Shown: positions 46,456 through 60,000 of the stretch, one piece after another
Layout of the letters: each line of letters begins with the position of its first letter
How positions within the stretch are numbered: position 1 is the first letter of the stretch
Assembly: GCA_028554755.1 (NCBI GenBank)
Contig: JAPTOF010000004.1
Span: 503,501-567,500 of the forward strand
DNA length: 64,000 nucleotides
Reading direction: 5' to 3'
DNA from: Cordia subcordata
Lineage: Eukaryota; Streptophyta; Magnoliopsida; Boraginales; Cordiaceae
Translations under genes and position numbers: made by a program
The notes under the pieces: generated by a model
Database searches by the model: none
The model's input: only the letters and a program-made list of their open reading frames with translations
What the model was told of the DNA's origin: nothing

Positions 46456-48540
46456 TTTCTCAAGTTTTTTTTTTTCTTTTTTTGCTATAATTTTGAAAGA
46501 GAAAATCTAGATGCACAGAAAAATAGATGGAAAGAACATGAAGACTTAGAGGAAATTGGGGTTTTGAAGATGAAGAAGAAGAATACAACATGAGCAATGT
46601 TTTAAATTCGAAACCTTTGGGGTTTGAAAAGTGTCTGATGCATCATGATGCAACGGTCGAGGGATCTAGGCCGTTGATCGACAGAAGATCTTACGGGGGT
46701 TATTGCAGTTGTAATCCAACGGTCTGCTTGGGACCACGCTTTGGTGACGTGGCCCATCTTGTGGCTAAAGTCAAAACAAAAAGCTTATAATTTTGGACTT
46801 TGATTAACAACGGTCGAATTATTAAAAGCTAAAGCTGATGTGTAGATTTCACACGTCACTTGCCATGAAGTATAAGTGGTTCTGATGAAGTAGCAGCAAA
46901 TTATTAATCAACTGATTATGTAAATATATTACTAACATGCATAATTAACGTATCATGAATGCGCAACGAAGACAGACAAAAGACTGTACGATACTGAAAC
47001 GATTGATAATTTATTAATTTAAGAGATGATGCCTATAATACAATATTTTTCTTCTTGAATATTTAGACTCATTACTTAAAGGTGTACGATATTATGATAT
47101 ACACTTAGCTGTGAGAAAAAAGATATTACAAATATATTACATTATAACATAATATGATTTTTCTATGAGTGTAACATTGTAACGGTTAAAATTAAATAAT
47201 ATTTCTATTAATATAAAAATCATTTACAATCATTCTCATGTTAAATTTATCATTTTTAATCATTCTTTTTTAATAGTTCGGTTATATTTATTATGGGAAT
47301 AATTGGAAATGGTAAATTATCATACATAAAATAATTTTTTTAAAATGATTTTTTATCAGATGTAATGTTACAACTATTAAAGTTAATTTATCTTATGCCT
47401 TATTTATTTGTCTTATGTTTGTTATGAAGAGAATAAACTATTTTTGTGGAAACGCATTGAAATTGGCCCTAAATATCACAACCAACCATGTATTCAACAG
47501 ACCATATGATAATGTGTCTTATTACTTCGTTTATATAGTAAAGCAAACTGAACTGGAAAATAGTTTATTTCGTATATACCAAAAGAAATAAATGAACTAA
47601 TGGAATAATTAAATAAATTATACCTTTAAGGAGATGAAAGTAGGTCAATAAAGTTGCACCAAACAAGATAGGGCATTGAGGGATAAAGTGTTGGGAGAAA
47701 AGATTACCCAAGAGCATAAATAAGGAAGATGCTAATTTTCAATTTGATTTTGGAGGGAATTATAACGATAACTATTAGTTTTATTTTATCTGTTTTCTTA
47801 ACGAACATAGCATTTCATCTATTAAAATTAGATTAGTTTTCCATTAATATGAAAAATGTACTGTTTTCAATCATCCTCAAATTAAATTTATCATTTTTGA
47901 TCATTCATTCTTCTAAAAGACAGATTATATTTTATGTGAAAATTAAAAAAATAGTGAATTTTCACATACATGGAATATTTAATTAACCTCAACATGTGCA
48001 ACATTATACTCATTAGAAAAATGGTTACTTCATAATACATGTCTAACCAAATTAAAAGCAAAAAGAAAATAATAGCAAATCAGAGAGCCAGTTGGCGTTA
48101 TAAATCGGAAAATAATATAAAAAGATTTTTTTTTATTAAGGTTCACTTGTCGAATTATAAGTATAGAAATTCTTATAAATTGGTCAAAATATTCAAAAGA
48201 AAATTGATAGATCAGTATGGTTGAACAGTTTGGCAATCGTATCAAAATTAGCCGGAGTCCAAACCAAATGCACACGGGAACAGAATACTTGCCCACGCAG
48301 AAGTCCACGGCCCAAAAGCCCATTTACTATTGCCCAATGGCCACCTCCTTTGTTGATTCTCTGTGGCCCACGGACACTATTTATAGACATTCGTATATCA
48401 CCATAGAGTGCGTGCGTATATATATTTATATACATGTAGTGAACACAAGAAGAGATGCAAATGTGACATATAAAACACCCTAGAAGCCTCATATTCTGTG
48501 AAAAAAGAGTTGTCTCTTGTGTAGGTGATTTATTCATTTT
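46456..48540. other. Intergenic spacer with two divergent promoters
   Basis: The left part is the CSLD leader and promoter. The right part is the Di19 promoter. The middle is AT-rich with two related segments (ATTTATCATTTTTAATCATTCTT near 47245 and AAATTTATCATTTTTGATCATTCA near 47885), suggesting diverged repeats. No gene seen. Confidence 0.5.
48309..48388 (+). promoter_or_regulatory. Di19 core promoter with site-II-like and TATA motifs
   Basis: GGCCCA (48309-48314) and AGCCCA (48317-48322) are site-II/TCP-type motifs, with a CCAAT nearby (48333-48337). CTATTTATAGAC gives a TATA box at about 48377-48388, roughly 155 bases before the start codon. Confidence 0.45.
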
Positions 48541-51500
48541 ATGGAAGAAATATCAGCAAATGATGATGATGATCACGAGGAGGAGGAGGAAGAAGAAGGA
48601 GAAGAAGACGATTGGGATATCGGTCTTTCATCTACTTGTTCAAAGAAAATCCCTTCTCAAGGTGAGCAATTAAATTAAAAATAGTTTGACGGGTAAAAAT
48701 ACTAATTGAAAGTAGTATGATCATGTAAATATTGTTGAACTGGTACATAATAATTTTCTCATTCTTTAAATGTTAAAGATTAATATATATGTATACGTGT
48801 GTGTGTGTGTGTGTGTGTTTGGAGGTGTTGTCATTGTTAAGTAATGACTATTCTTTGATGATAAGTCAAGAAATAGTTTTTTAGTCAAGACTCAAGACTT
48901 TCGTGAATAGTGTAACAGTCTCGTGATGTTTACCTGTTTATTAAGTAATAAAGAACAATTCTTTTATGGGGTTGTCTTTTATATTGTTAAGTGCTGATTA
49001 GTTTTGAAGCAGAGATTAACACTAATGCTGAAGAGACTGAGAAAGATGATGACTACTATGATGATGACGACGATCATGATGATTATGACGATGGTGATGA
49101 TGATGATAATGATGATCAAGGCAAGTGTGAACTGGGGTGTCCATATTGTACAGAGAATTTGGACATCCTAGGACTTTGCTGCCATATTGATGACCAGCAT
49201 TATAAGGAGGCCAAATCTGGGGTGATTCTTTCTCAACCCTTTCGCTTATGTTTCCATTATGATATTTTAATGAAAAAGGAATGATCTTTCTGATGATTTA
49301 TAATGCTATTTGCGTTTGTCGTCAATGATGATTATTATAGCTACAACAAATTATTATAGCTACTGTTACAGAACTAATCCCAGAAAAAGAAAGGGGTTTG
49401 ATGTTGGATTTAGTTTTAATTAAGCCAGTAGTTTGCTGTAGAGAAGGGAAAAGTTGGAAAAAGGCAAAAAATATGATCTTTAGATAGTCAGTGTTTGATC
49501 AAGTAAAATATTGATCCAGCAAGGTTTGGGCTTTGGAGTGGGAAATGGAAAGAAACCACATTCAGTGATTCACTTTGCCCAGTTCTGATTTTAGGCTTTG
49601 ATTTCATTGAAGAAACTTTACCCGCTATTCAGAGAAAAATTAATGGCTGCAACTATTGCTCTTGAATTGGAAGCAGAAAAGCATAAAATCAACAACTGAG
49701 TCCATTTCTTTTCCTTTTTCTCGTTGTAAAGACATGGTGACTAGATTCACTCAAATGGATGGTAAATTTGGAAGAGATGTTGTATTGTATTGTGATTTGT
49801 GTTCTGAAATAGGAATATCAAATAATGGGCAAAAGCTTCCGTGAGGTCAATTGATATTTATCTCCTTCCTTTTTTCCTGAACAAATTTTCTAACCGTCAT
49901 GAGGTTACTAGGTGAAGGGTTGCCTTCAACAAGTAAATTATAGATAGATAAATAAATGTGTATGTTTCTACCAAAAATCGTAGAGTCTCTACTTGTTACT
50001 AACAAAGTTCCCTGCGTCTGCAGATCTGCCCCATCTGTTCCAAAAAGTTGGAGACAAGTATGACTGTGCACATAATTGCAGAACACGAGAGCTTCTTAAG
50101 GATATCCTTACCTTATACTAAGTGTCATGTACTAATGGACAAATATTTCAGCTACTTTTCATCATTTCTGAATGTGAGCATACTTTTTGCTTTAGTTTAT
50201 TGATATTTGTTGGGAACTGTGTTTACCTATTTTTCTTGTTCTCTGGTGTAGTATCACAGTATAGAGAGTGCTTATTTATCTGTTATATATCACTATATTT
50301 GGTCGTTGTTTGAGAACCTTAACTTAACCTTACACTCTCCGCAAAAAGAAATTCCGAGGCAGTGGAACTCATACAGACCTATTTCTACTGAAGAAAGAGG
50401 GATATCCGCGCCCTCAGCTGGTGGTCTTGTCTCGTGCAGACCCTTCACATGACTTGTCACCTGATCACTTCTTGTTGTCATTTGTCCAGAATTCAAAACC
50501 AGCTTACAGAATTGAAGATGTGCAAGCTTTATCTCCTACTGAAGCAGGCCTGTCAGGAGAGAATTCAAATGACAATATTGTTGACAGGTAATAACACAAG
50601 CTTTAGATTTTACAACTATACTTCTCCAAACCTCCAATGGTAGCACTTGATTGTCTACTAATATGTTTGACCAAAAAAAAAATTTATTGTCTACTAATAT
50701 GCACATTGTTGTGGTCAAAGTTCATTTAAACTTAAGAGTACCTCTCACGATTTAACATCAAGTCCAATGTTGCAAGCATGGGGATGAGACACAAAATGAC
50801 TTCTGTGTATCTTTGCCGTGGGCTTCCGAATGCTGTATTCTAAGTCACCTAATGCAATTTGATTGGACATTAGTAGACTTTATCTGGCATGATATCAGAC
50901 TTGTCAAGAAAAATATAAATTAGCTTCAATAACTTTGGCACATATTTTGACTTACTGGTGGTAAATGTTCTGTGCAATATATAACGTTTAGGGGGTGCAA
51001 GCATAGATTATCTGATAAAATATTATATATTGCCCTTTAAGACATTAAATACTGCAAATTCCCCTTCTCTTTCCATTTGTACCGTTGAGATCATTACTAT
51101 ACGTTTACTGCAAATTTCCTCAAGAATGTGAAAGCATTCACCTTAACTCATTCAGTCAATAATCTTTAGCAAACGAGAGTAGAGAGAGACTTCACTAGGA
51201 TAACAAGGTGCACTATAAAATTTTGTGTGATATAATAAAGGATATTTAAGAACTTTAGGAGACTGTAGTCGACTACATAATACGAAATCAGTTCTGTTGA
51301 ATCTATCAGTCAAAGTGAAAATTTGTTATTGACTTCAATGAAAAGAATCTGTTTTGCTACATTTGAGAAACATAGTAAATAAATATTCTGCTGATCGAGT
51401 TTTTGAACAAACATATGCCTAAAGAATATGATAGCTCATAATTGATATCTGTAAGATTGTGAACACCAACCTTCTATTAGTTGAACAGTAATGCAAGACC

Positions 51501-51903
51501 TTCTTTTCTTAACCTTTTTCCTTTCTTGCCTTAAAATAAGTAGTAGAGCAACATCTTGTCTGTCCAACAAGGGGTGGTATTACACTGTTTAATTTGAACA
51601 CTAATTCCAATTGGCCCAGATCATGCTTGAGCAGACAGGTATTATTGTTTGTATGCAAAATGAGTGGGGAAAAACTTGCACAAGATAAAAGTTAAAGTCA
51701 CGCAACAAATGAGTTGTACATGCAACTGAGACTACATCTTGCATACCATGCATGCTTCTGGAAAACCCTGAATTCAACGTTTCATTCATGTTTGCAGAAA
51801 CATCGAGCTACCTCCTCTGACAGACAAGCTTCAGGATAAGGCTCAAGTTTGTGAATTCGTAAATGGACTACTGTTCTCCACCATATTTGATGATGGTTCA
51901 TGA
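48541..51903 (+). CDS. Di19-family (dehydration-induced 19) zinc-finger protein
   Basis: Di19 proteins are small nuclear plant proteins with two unusual C2H2 fingers, several of them linked to drought, salt and light signalling. Exons: 48541-48661, 49013-49221, about 50024-50128, 50349-50587, 51798-51903, giving 259 residues. Finger 1 is CPYCTENLDILGLCCHIDDQH. Finger 2 is ICPICSKKLETSMTVH-IIAEH. A basic stretch KKFRGSG follows, and the C-terminus CEFVNGLLFSTIFDDGS is the typical Di19 end. The N-terminal part is unusual: about 70 residues of acidic D/E repeats (encoded by GAT/GAA/GAG runs) split over exons 1 and 2. The exon 3/4 junction is uncertain: the best phase-consistent pair is a donor at CAT-GTACTA and an acceptor at AAAAAG-AAATTCC, but other pairings are possible and would change a few residues near FLRISLPYTKCH. 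Family call is solid. Confidence 0.85.
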
Positions 51904-52970
51904 TCTGGAAATTGCTACATTCCCCAAGCAAGTTTCCAACTCAAGTTCACAGAATATTAGGTTAAATATGTAGGAATTATCCCCAGCATGTTAGAAGTTG
52001 AAGTAGTTGATTGGAGCCGTAACTGTCCACCTTATCTATGGTGATGCTCTGTTTTTTCATGGAGCTGTTCTCTCAAAAAGATAAGGAAATGGATCTCGTG
52101 ATTTTACGTAGCAATATGGCAGTGTTTGGTCTAGGAAATAGATAAAGATGTTCTCTCTTGGACAATATCTTATGATATACACTGAGCAATCTAGTACAGC
52201 TATTACATCACTGTTGGCGCTGCCTTGAATTGCTTATTTACTTTACATCCTCAAACAGTGGAATTATTCTTTATGTTGGATGATTTTCTCCTATTTTTTG
52301 TCCAGGCTGCTCCAGCCATTTTCTATTTTGTGCCAGCTACTAGCATTATTGGCAACTCCCAGGTAACCTAGTGACAGAGCACCTGAGGGCCAGGAAGTGA
52401 TTAAAAAGTTTCTTATGATTCATTTTCTGAATCAGCCGAGAAGGCTTTTCTGGAGCAAGCCATAGTTGGTCTTCAGCTGAGCTTCTGTCGGAAGCTGAGC
52501 TTTTGTCTCCTTCCGACAGGTTATGAGTCCCGAAATTTGAATCCTAAGGTCCGCCTACAGGCTTCATGAGGCACTTAATACACCGTTCTGGTAATGAAGC
52601 ATGCTGCACATTTACTAGAACCCGGCATAATCTGCATGTCATCAGATTATATCCAACCCTTCGTGAGGAAAGCACTCTGGAAAATCAACATTCTGGGCAC
52701 TGTGGAAAATCAATGCCCCAAACAAGATTAAGGGCTCGTTTGGATGTTGTTCTTCTGAGAAATGCGGAGTTGCGAATACAAAACTGGTGAGGCTGAAACA
52801 AAATTTGCTTTTCATGCTTGAAGTGCTAGGAAGGAAAGGAACAAAGCTTTCAATTGACTGCAATCCAGTTAATATAACAGCGCTCTGTCAGGGGGTTCAA
52901 TATCCTTATAATTCCTGAAGGCAAATGCTAACCTTTCAGTTCGATCTCACCAAACACCCTCACAAGTAAA
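51904..52970. other. Di19 3' flank with a short hairpin and MITE-like fragment
   Basis: Includes a perfect 10-bp inverted repeat CTGTCGGAAG...CTTCCGACAG (52485-52494 and 52510-52519, 15-base loop). At 52732-52962 the text AGGGCTCGTTTGGATGTTG and, reverse-complemented from the right, AGGGTGTTTGGTGAGATCG resemble MITE ends. No gene. Confidence 0.45.
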
Positions 52971-52974
52971 TCAT

Positions 52975-53290
52975 TTGCAAATCTTGTCGAAACCACCTCT
53001 GGCGGGTGCCCTAAAGATTAACATTGATGCGGCTTTTATCACTCCTGAACGTGCCAAGCAACAGTCTCAATAACATCATCGTTGAGAGTGATGCCTTCGT
53101 AGTCCTCCATGCAATCTCTCCGCCTACGTCTTCCGTAGACTGGAAATTAAATCCTATCACCGGAGATATCATGAAGATTGCAGACAGAATGGACCCAATC
53201 CATTTCAAGCACATTAAGAGGGCTGCTAAAAGACCCGTCGATTGGGTAGTGAGAAATTCCAATGCTGGATGCTTACCTTGTAACTGAGCT
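52975..53290 (+). pseudogene. RNase H-like (RVT_3) retroelement relic
   Basis: One frame gives KPPLAGALKINIDAAF, the usual 'PP..G.LK.NVDGAF' opening of the plant LINE RNase H domain with its first catalytic Asp region. After a frame change, VESDAFVVLHAISPP, DWKLNPITGDIMKIADRM and HFKHIKRAAKRPVDWVVRN match the second part (ESD, W, F.HI.R..N..ADW..R). About 60 residues between the parts are missing, so it is a deleted, broken copy. Confidence 0.7.
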
Positions 53291-54059
53291 GGTTGTGTCC
53301 CCCCTACCCTTGCAGAACTTTTATGGAATGATTTGTACCATGAAGGAATTGGCTGACTGGTGGTAAATCTCACTTGTTTCCTAATGAAATTCCCAAGAAA
53401 GAAAAAGAACCTGCGAATTTGCCCTAGCATGCAACTAGGAACCAACGGAAGAAAGAAAAATGCAAAGCAGATTCCAACTATGAAAAAGTATAAATACTTA
53501 TGAGAAGAACCTACCAATAAAACTATTTGTATAAGTTTATACCGACATCTACTAGTACATTGTTTACATTTTTCATCACTATCATGGTGGTTGTCACTTA
53601 TCAACAATGCTTAGATACTGACGAGCTACAGCCAGTGAACCTATTTAATTGATGATGTATCGAGATGCATGACAGTTTCGGCAGCCACCACTGCCAACAA
53701 ATAGCAGCGACCGAGTCATCTCCACCAGATCTCTTCTCTCTCTTAGCCCATTGCACGATACAAGCAATAGGTATTAAGCAGCCTATCCAACAGCGAGCCA
53801 CTACACGCGACTTCACGGCAAGTCATAAACCACCTGCCTGATGCCACGAGCATTCTACTACTCTTCATCGCTGCTTTAAGAGGAACATACAACATACTGG
53901 AACAGAGGGAAGCCCAAAACCACATTAGGATTAACTTTTGCCGAGCTATTAGTTGCAACCAATAGGCGAGGTTATCAAAATTGTTCACCAAAATCGAGAC
54001 CCTTCACTTCTATCCATCAAAGAAGATAGCATACCAAAAATAAACACTTTCATGCCCCG
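53291..54059 (-). other. Probable 3' UTR and flank of the DUF789 gene
   Basis: Downstream of the minus-strand gene ending at 54060. No frame with a family signal is present, although this sequence is less AT-rich than other spacers, consistent with transcribed UTR. The extent is not determined. Confidence 0.35.
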
Positions 54060-57000
54060 TTATCTCCAAGGCAAGTAGTGAGCACGAAAAAACTGATAAT
54101 CAGGGAGGGCAACCTGCAAACTCTGAAGCCAATTGTGTGCTGCTTGCAATAGAGAGCTTTCTTGCTCAGACTCATGAGGCCCACAGGGAGTCAGAATTGA
54201 ATTCTTAAGCTTGTATGAAGCAAGGCCAAAAGCTGGCAAAGAAATCTTTAAAGGCCCATCAGCACCTCTAATGATTTTCTGACCACTTGGACCATTTGGC
54301 TGTACATTACCTATAAGTCAAAAGATGACAAAGAATTGTTTCAGTAAAGGCAAGACATGCAGAACACACACAGACAGAGGAAGGAAGGAAGAGGGGAGGG
54401 GAGGGGAGGGGGGACGAGAGAGAGGAGGGAATACTTCTGGTGTTTGTCGACAGAGGATGGAAGGTTAAGAAAGATGCATCCAGATCTTTCAGTGTAGGAC
54501 CCATGGGTATTCTATATATTGGATACCTGCAAAAGTTAATTGAAATTTGAAAATTTTGTCTTCAATATTTAAATCAGAGCACACACATGACACACATTTG
54601 CGTAGATTGTAACATACCAAGCAACACATATCCAACTTGTAGGTAATAAATCACAGCTCCTGAATGTGTTGAGCACAGGGAATTGGGTTGCAAGGTCCAT
54701 AATCTGTCAAGGTGAGGGGCAATGTACACAGGCAACATTTTCAGGAGTAGAAGAGAATTAATGTTAACCCAAACATTTAAAAAAAGAGTAAACTTACCTT
54801 ATCTGCTAATGGTCGGCGCAGATGCGGCTGTTCATGCTCTAAATACTCAAACAACAGTTCACCAGGTGAATTGCTACTGTCAGCTTCAATGGTGGATGCA
54901 CTCATGACAAGTTTGTCTCGCAGCGAAAGTCTGTTCAGTCGTTGAGAGTTCAAATTTAAGAGGTTGTGCTGATTCCACACCCCATCATGAGAGGATTTTG
55001 ATTGCCTATTCATGTTACAGTCACTACTGCCACCGCTAGGCTCCCTAGATGATTTGGCATCCTTCCCCTCACCAGGCATACTGATTGCAAAAATGAGAAG
55101 GCATCCACAGAAAATTAAAGGAACAGAAATGTTAATCACTTTAAAAAGTGAAAAAGAAGTCATTATTTTCATATACATGTAGCACAGTAGATGAAGAACC
55201 TAAATTAGTCAACATAAACTACAAAGTATATCTAAACTTCATTTGTAGAAGAACTACCACACAGGTAACATAGAACAATAATGAAGCAGGAATTCTGCTA
55301 TAATGGGACATAACATGCCCCGTCAGCAAGCTTCCTTCTTTAAACAACAAAATTTGTCTTGACAAATGGCCGCTCAAGAACTGAAAGAAAAAGGCTCATC
55401 AATGTCATATGCAAGTTGCATCAAGTGCCAAGTTGATTTGACTACTCGAGAAATCCAAATGGGTTTCTAATGTGGAGAAGATAATCCAATTCTGTAGTTC
55501 GTTCAAGCACATCAGGTGCTCCTTCAACTTTCCTAATCCATATAGCAATTAAGTTCACGTGGACGGATATAACTAAGTGTATTTATAAAAGTAAGCATTA
55601 ATGTGGAATCCAATACTTAACTACAACAAAAAAATCAAATCATTAAAACCACTCAGTTGCTTAATTTATTCCAGATTAGTGCCTAAAGTAGAAATAGTAA
55701 GATATGAAGTGTCTTCTAGGATATCAAACCAAGAACTAAATTCACGTGAATAAATTTGTGCTGAGATCAATTTGGAAGATGGCAAAAAATCACACTTTCT
55801 ACTCAAATTTGAAGCCAAATTGAAAAGAAAGCATATCCGGAAAAGATTCCAAATATTTCTTTGGTAATTGAACAAACCTAAAGCATTTAGTTGTAAGTCC
55901 AAAAGTGATATGAACAAAATGAGTAGCCATAGGGAATGAATGTCACAGAAAACACTATAGAAACAATAAGAGCTGAAACAACAAAAAGAAAAGAGTTGCA
56001 ATTATTCCAGGACCAATAAAAATGTATAACGTGTTCATGTTAGTTTTACAATTTCGGCAGTGCCCTGCCCCACTCCCTACTCTTGCCTCGTTATTATAAT
56101 AAATGCCGTCTAAACAAAGGAAACTTTTGACTCAGCCCCAATGTCTCTCTGAAAAGGAAAAAAGGTCATTATGCTTAACAAAGAATTTCATATTACTTCT
56201 ATGCATCACGAGAATAAACATACTGCTACACTTTCATGCTAATACATCCCTATAGGATCTGGTTATCGTCACATTCAAGAATCCATGTATTAGAGCATAT
56301 AATCTACACACTGAAAATCAACATGAAATCTTCTAAGGTACAAAACATATTTATACTCTTAGAGTTAGATCATATAAACCAAAAACAATAAAATGACAAC
56401 CATGTCAGATCTAAAATAATTCTATACATCTTAAGCAATGTGTCTGAGGACTACACGGCATAGCTCAATGCAAAAACTGCTCGGTCTCTTATTAATGTGT
56501 TATGGACATGTAATTCAAGTGAAGATTAGTGCATTTATGACATGCTTGTAATTAGGGGGAAGGGAAGCGTCTTCACAGAGAATCCAAACCTTTCTAATTA
56601 CCATTTAAACGCAAATTTAACTTTCAAATCAAAAGATGTAAAATTCTAATGTACATCTTTCTTGCAGGTGCAAAAGCTAATATTTCTGTGGTTCTGCTAC
56701 AGAAGAGTAAGAAAGTCAACATTCTTGAGGCCGCATTCCTTTCCTATTTGTTATTTTAAATGGCTGAGATATATCCTACTGCCTTCCTCCTCCACTGATT
56801 TACACAGGCAGGTGAATCAGTTATGTCAACATATATGCTGTTTGTGCCAAGAACAAGAAATAAATCTCAAAACGGGAGGAAAAGGAAAAGGAAAAGGAAA
56901 AGGAAGAAAGAAAAAAAAAAAAGTAAATCCAGTTTGTAAGCTCATATAGCTATTTGATAAGTACAGGTAGAGGTCTTACAGTTAAAACACATACCAGATC

Positions 57001-60000
57001 TTGAAATGAGAAAATATATTTTTATATGAAAAGTGAAACCCCAACTAAAATCTTTCTTTCTCAAATCTTGCAAGCTGTCATCACTTGGCAATCAATAAGG
57101 TTTCTCCCATTGGCAATCTTAAAAGTCCCCAGCCTTTCATGGTACATAAATCTTTTGGCTATGGTTTGAAGCTTTCATCTGAATGAGCAGCTAATCAATG
57201 AATGATCATTCCAAACACACAAAACTTTCACATTTTGTTCACATATCTTTTTCTTCTCCAGTAAATAAAGACAAACACTGAAACTTGGAAGCAAAACTTT
57301 AATCATACACACCCTCAAGCTAAAGGATGATAATTCTAGAAACAAGTATAAAAATCCCTACTTTACTCTTGCATCAAACCAAGAATTCTACAACAGCGAA
57401 GTGACAAATGAAACATATGATATATTTTAAGATGAATACAACAACACGTCCAAGGAACAAAGCCTAACTGAAACCTTTAGTACATAACTGCATAATCAAA
57501 ACCTATTGGTACATAGTGAAAGAAGGCCGCCATCCATCACCATCCACCAATGATGCATTTCCCAATCAGGAGGAACACATTGTGTACATTTAACAATACG
57601 GCTCCTTGCACCCAAAGCCACTGTTTTCAGTCTTTAGCTGGATATTTCACCGTTAATTAAGCAACTAGCATACTCCATACATGCCTGTGTTCAATGGAAG
57701 TCTTTTAAGTGGAATCTTTTATGCATGTTTTAGAAGATAGGTAAGGAAGGCACAAAGAAACAGGAGAGTGAATGGAAGAATATGCCAATTTGAGAGAACA
57801 AAACAATACTTTCTTGGGCATGAGAAGGATCCAGACAGTGCCTATTCTTACACATTGTTACAGACAATAAACATGCAGTGCATAGGTCTGCACTGAATGC
57901 CTGTTCTTTACACGGACAGCAAATCTTTAGGTGCTTATTCAACAATATGATATGTAAGGAGAGCAGGCCTGGAAAGAGCATACGTGAAGAGGAGGCCCTT
58001 TCTCTAGTTTCTTAAGAGATGTACGATGTCTTTCTATTACAGGAACCACATTATCAAATAGAAATATTCCTGCATGTAATGCTTCATGTAAACTACCCAT
58101 TGCAGATATCATATCACATTAAACAAAGCGGAGACATAGAAGGGAATTTATTTATAGAAATAATACATAAGGTCAGCAATGCGCATCATATCAAGGGCTA
58201 CAATGTGGAAAATATCCAATGAATCAACAAAAATTTTGTTTAATACATTTTGCCTATATATCATACAAGTAAAACGGATAGAAATTTAACCCAAAAATTG
58301 AATTATCAGCACTATAAAGTTGGTCCAACACTACTGCCACATGAAGCAATCATTAACCATCACAACACATACGTAAAGTATCTTTGTTTTTGTTTCCCCA
58401 CGAGATGGAGATAACTATGGTATATTTTAAACCTAGCCAGAGAGAAGAAAGAAGGATTACAAGACCACAAAATTGATGATGCCATACTCTTGCTTACCAA
58501 TGTTAACTATCCATCAAGGTCAAGTTCTTACCATCAACCTCCATACCCGAACAAGCAAGAGAGGAGAAAGAAAGAGGGGGGGTGGGGGTGGGGGGTAGTG
58601 GGGTTTAGCGTGGAGTGGAAGAGAAAAGAAAGAAACAAATTGTATAAGGAGATTATTTCAACCTTCCCCACGACATGCAAGTGTGTTTTCTTCTAATTTT
58701 GTCTTTTGCATTTACATCTTCATTTTCCATTATGGGTGAGCATGCAGGGGTTATTAGGTATTTACTTCCTGCAGAAATTTCTCTGAAGCTCAAACAATTA
58801 TACTTCCAAAAAATTGAGTTACTACCTAGCTAAGGATGTAAAATGCTAGCTTCATTTCATGCCAAAAGCAGCTGAGAACTCGCAAACATTATCGGCACGT
58901 GTTGTTATATAGTCCATTGAAGTTCACTAAGAGATAATTATAAAGTCTCCGCTACAGATACAAAATAGACAGTTTTTAGCTAGTAGATATAGCAAGATGA
59001 GTGGCCAAAAAAACAATAATATTGAGGAAAAAGGATTCATTGTGAAGTTTTTAGCATGGTAATGATCTAATGATCTCTCTCTCATTCCAAGAGACAGAAA
59101 GAATGATCTCTTTTTGACAGTTTAAACAGAAAAGTATTTTCAGACATAGAAGGATGTCTATCTGGAAGGACAAATTCTAACACAGCTGGTCACTAGTTAT
59201 TCTGCAATAAGTAGAATATGAAGACATGATCAAGATTGAAGAAGTAATCAACATGAGCAAGAAGCACCACAAATAGGCTTACCAAAGCTGTGAAGGGGCC
59301 TTTGCTGGGTCTACATATAACTGTATGCCTGACAAGAATGGAACATAGTATTGCATGGTTGAGTACTTTTCATACAACAATAATGGCACTCCCACTCCAT
59401 ATACGCTCCATTCTCTCAATGAGTCCCAAAGATCCCCAAGACAATAGGAAAGAGGCAAGTCTGCTTCTCGAGTTCTCCATGCCCTTGCATTTACCTGTGT
59501 ATCCAAATAAAGCTGCAAACTGAAATCTATCTTTGAACAACATGAAACAAGCATGGGACTTTGATGAGAAAAGTAAAACTGAAAACAAAAAACGATTTTG
59601 AGACAATTCCATGTTGAGGCAACAATGAATTGGAAGAAAAAGAACTCGAGTTTGCTTTTCTTTCTTTTTCTTTCAATCAGTATCCTGCAAACAAAACATA
59701 AATTGACTATATATGCTACATTTGTCCATGTCGTTCAATTTCAGAAACAAACGATATATAAGACAAGCAAATTCAAGCTTTCACATAGTAGAAAGTGATT
59801 TTTATCTGAAATGAAATAAGGGAAACAAAAACGAAAGCAAGGAATACAAAGAGGCCACAACTATGCTTGATTGAATAAAAACTTATTAACAATCATATAG
59901 TAAATTCATCAAAAATTCTAATATATCATTTCTTCTTAAATTCAAACGACAGCAAAAAGCTATATGCGCCCATATACGTGCGTGTTTTTCCTCTTCTATA

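Noticed and set aside
49656..49844. Open frame in a Di19 intron
   Set aside because: No finger motif and it interrupts the consistent exon chain.
53011..53991. Minus-strand open frames of 198 and 82 residues
   Set aside because: No family signal; they lie opposite the RNase H relic or in the probable 3' UTR of the DUF789 gene.
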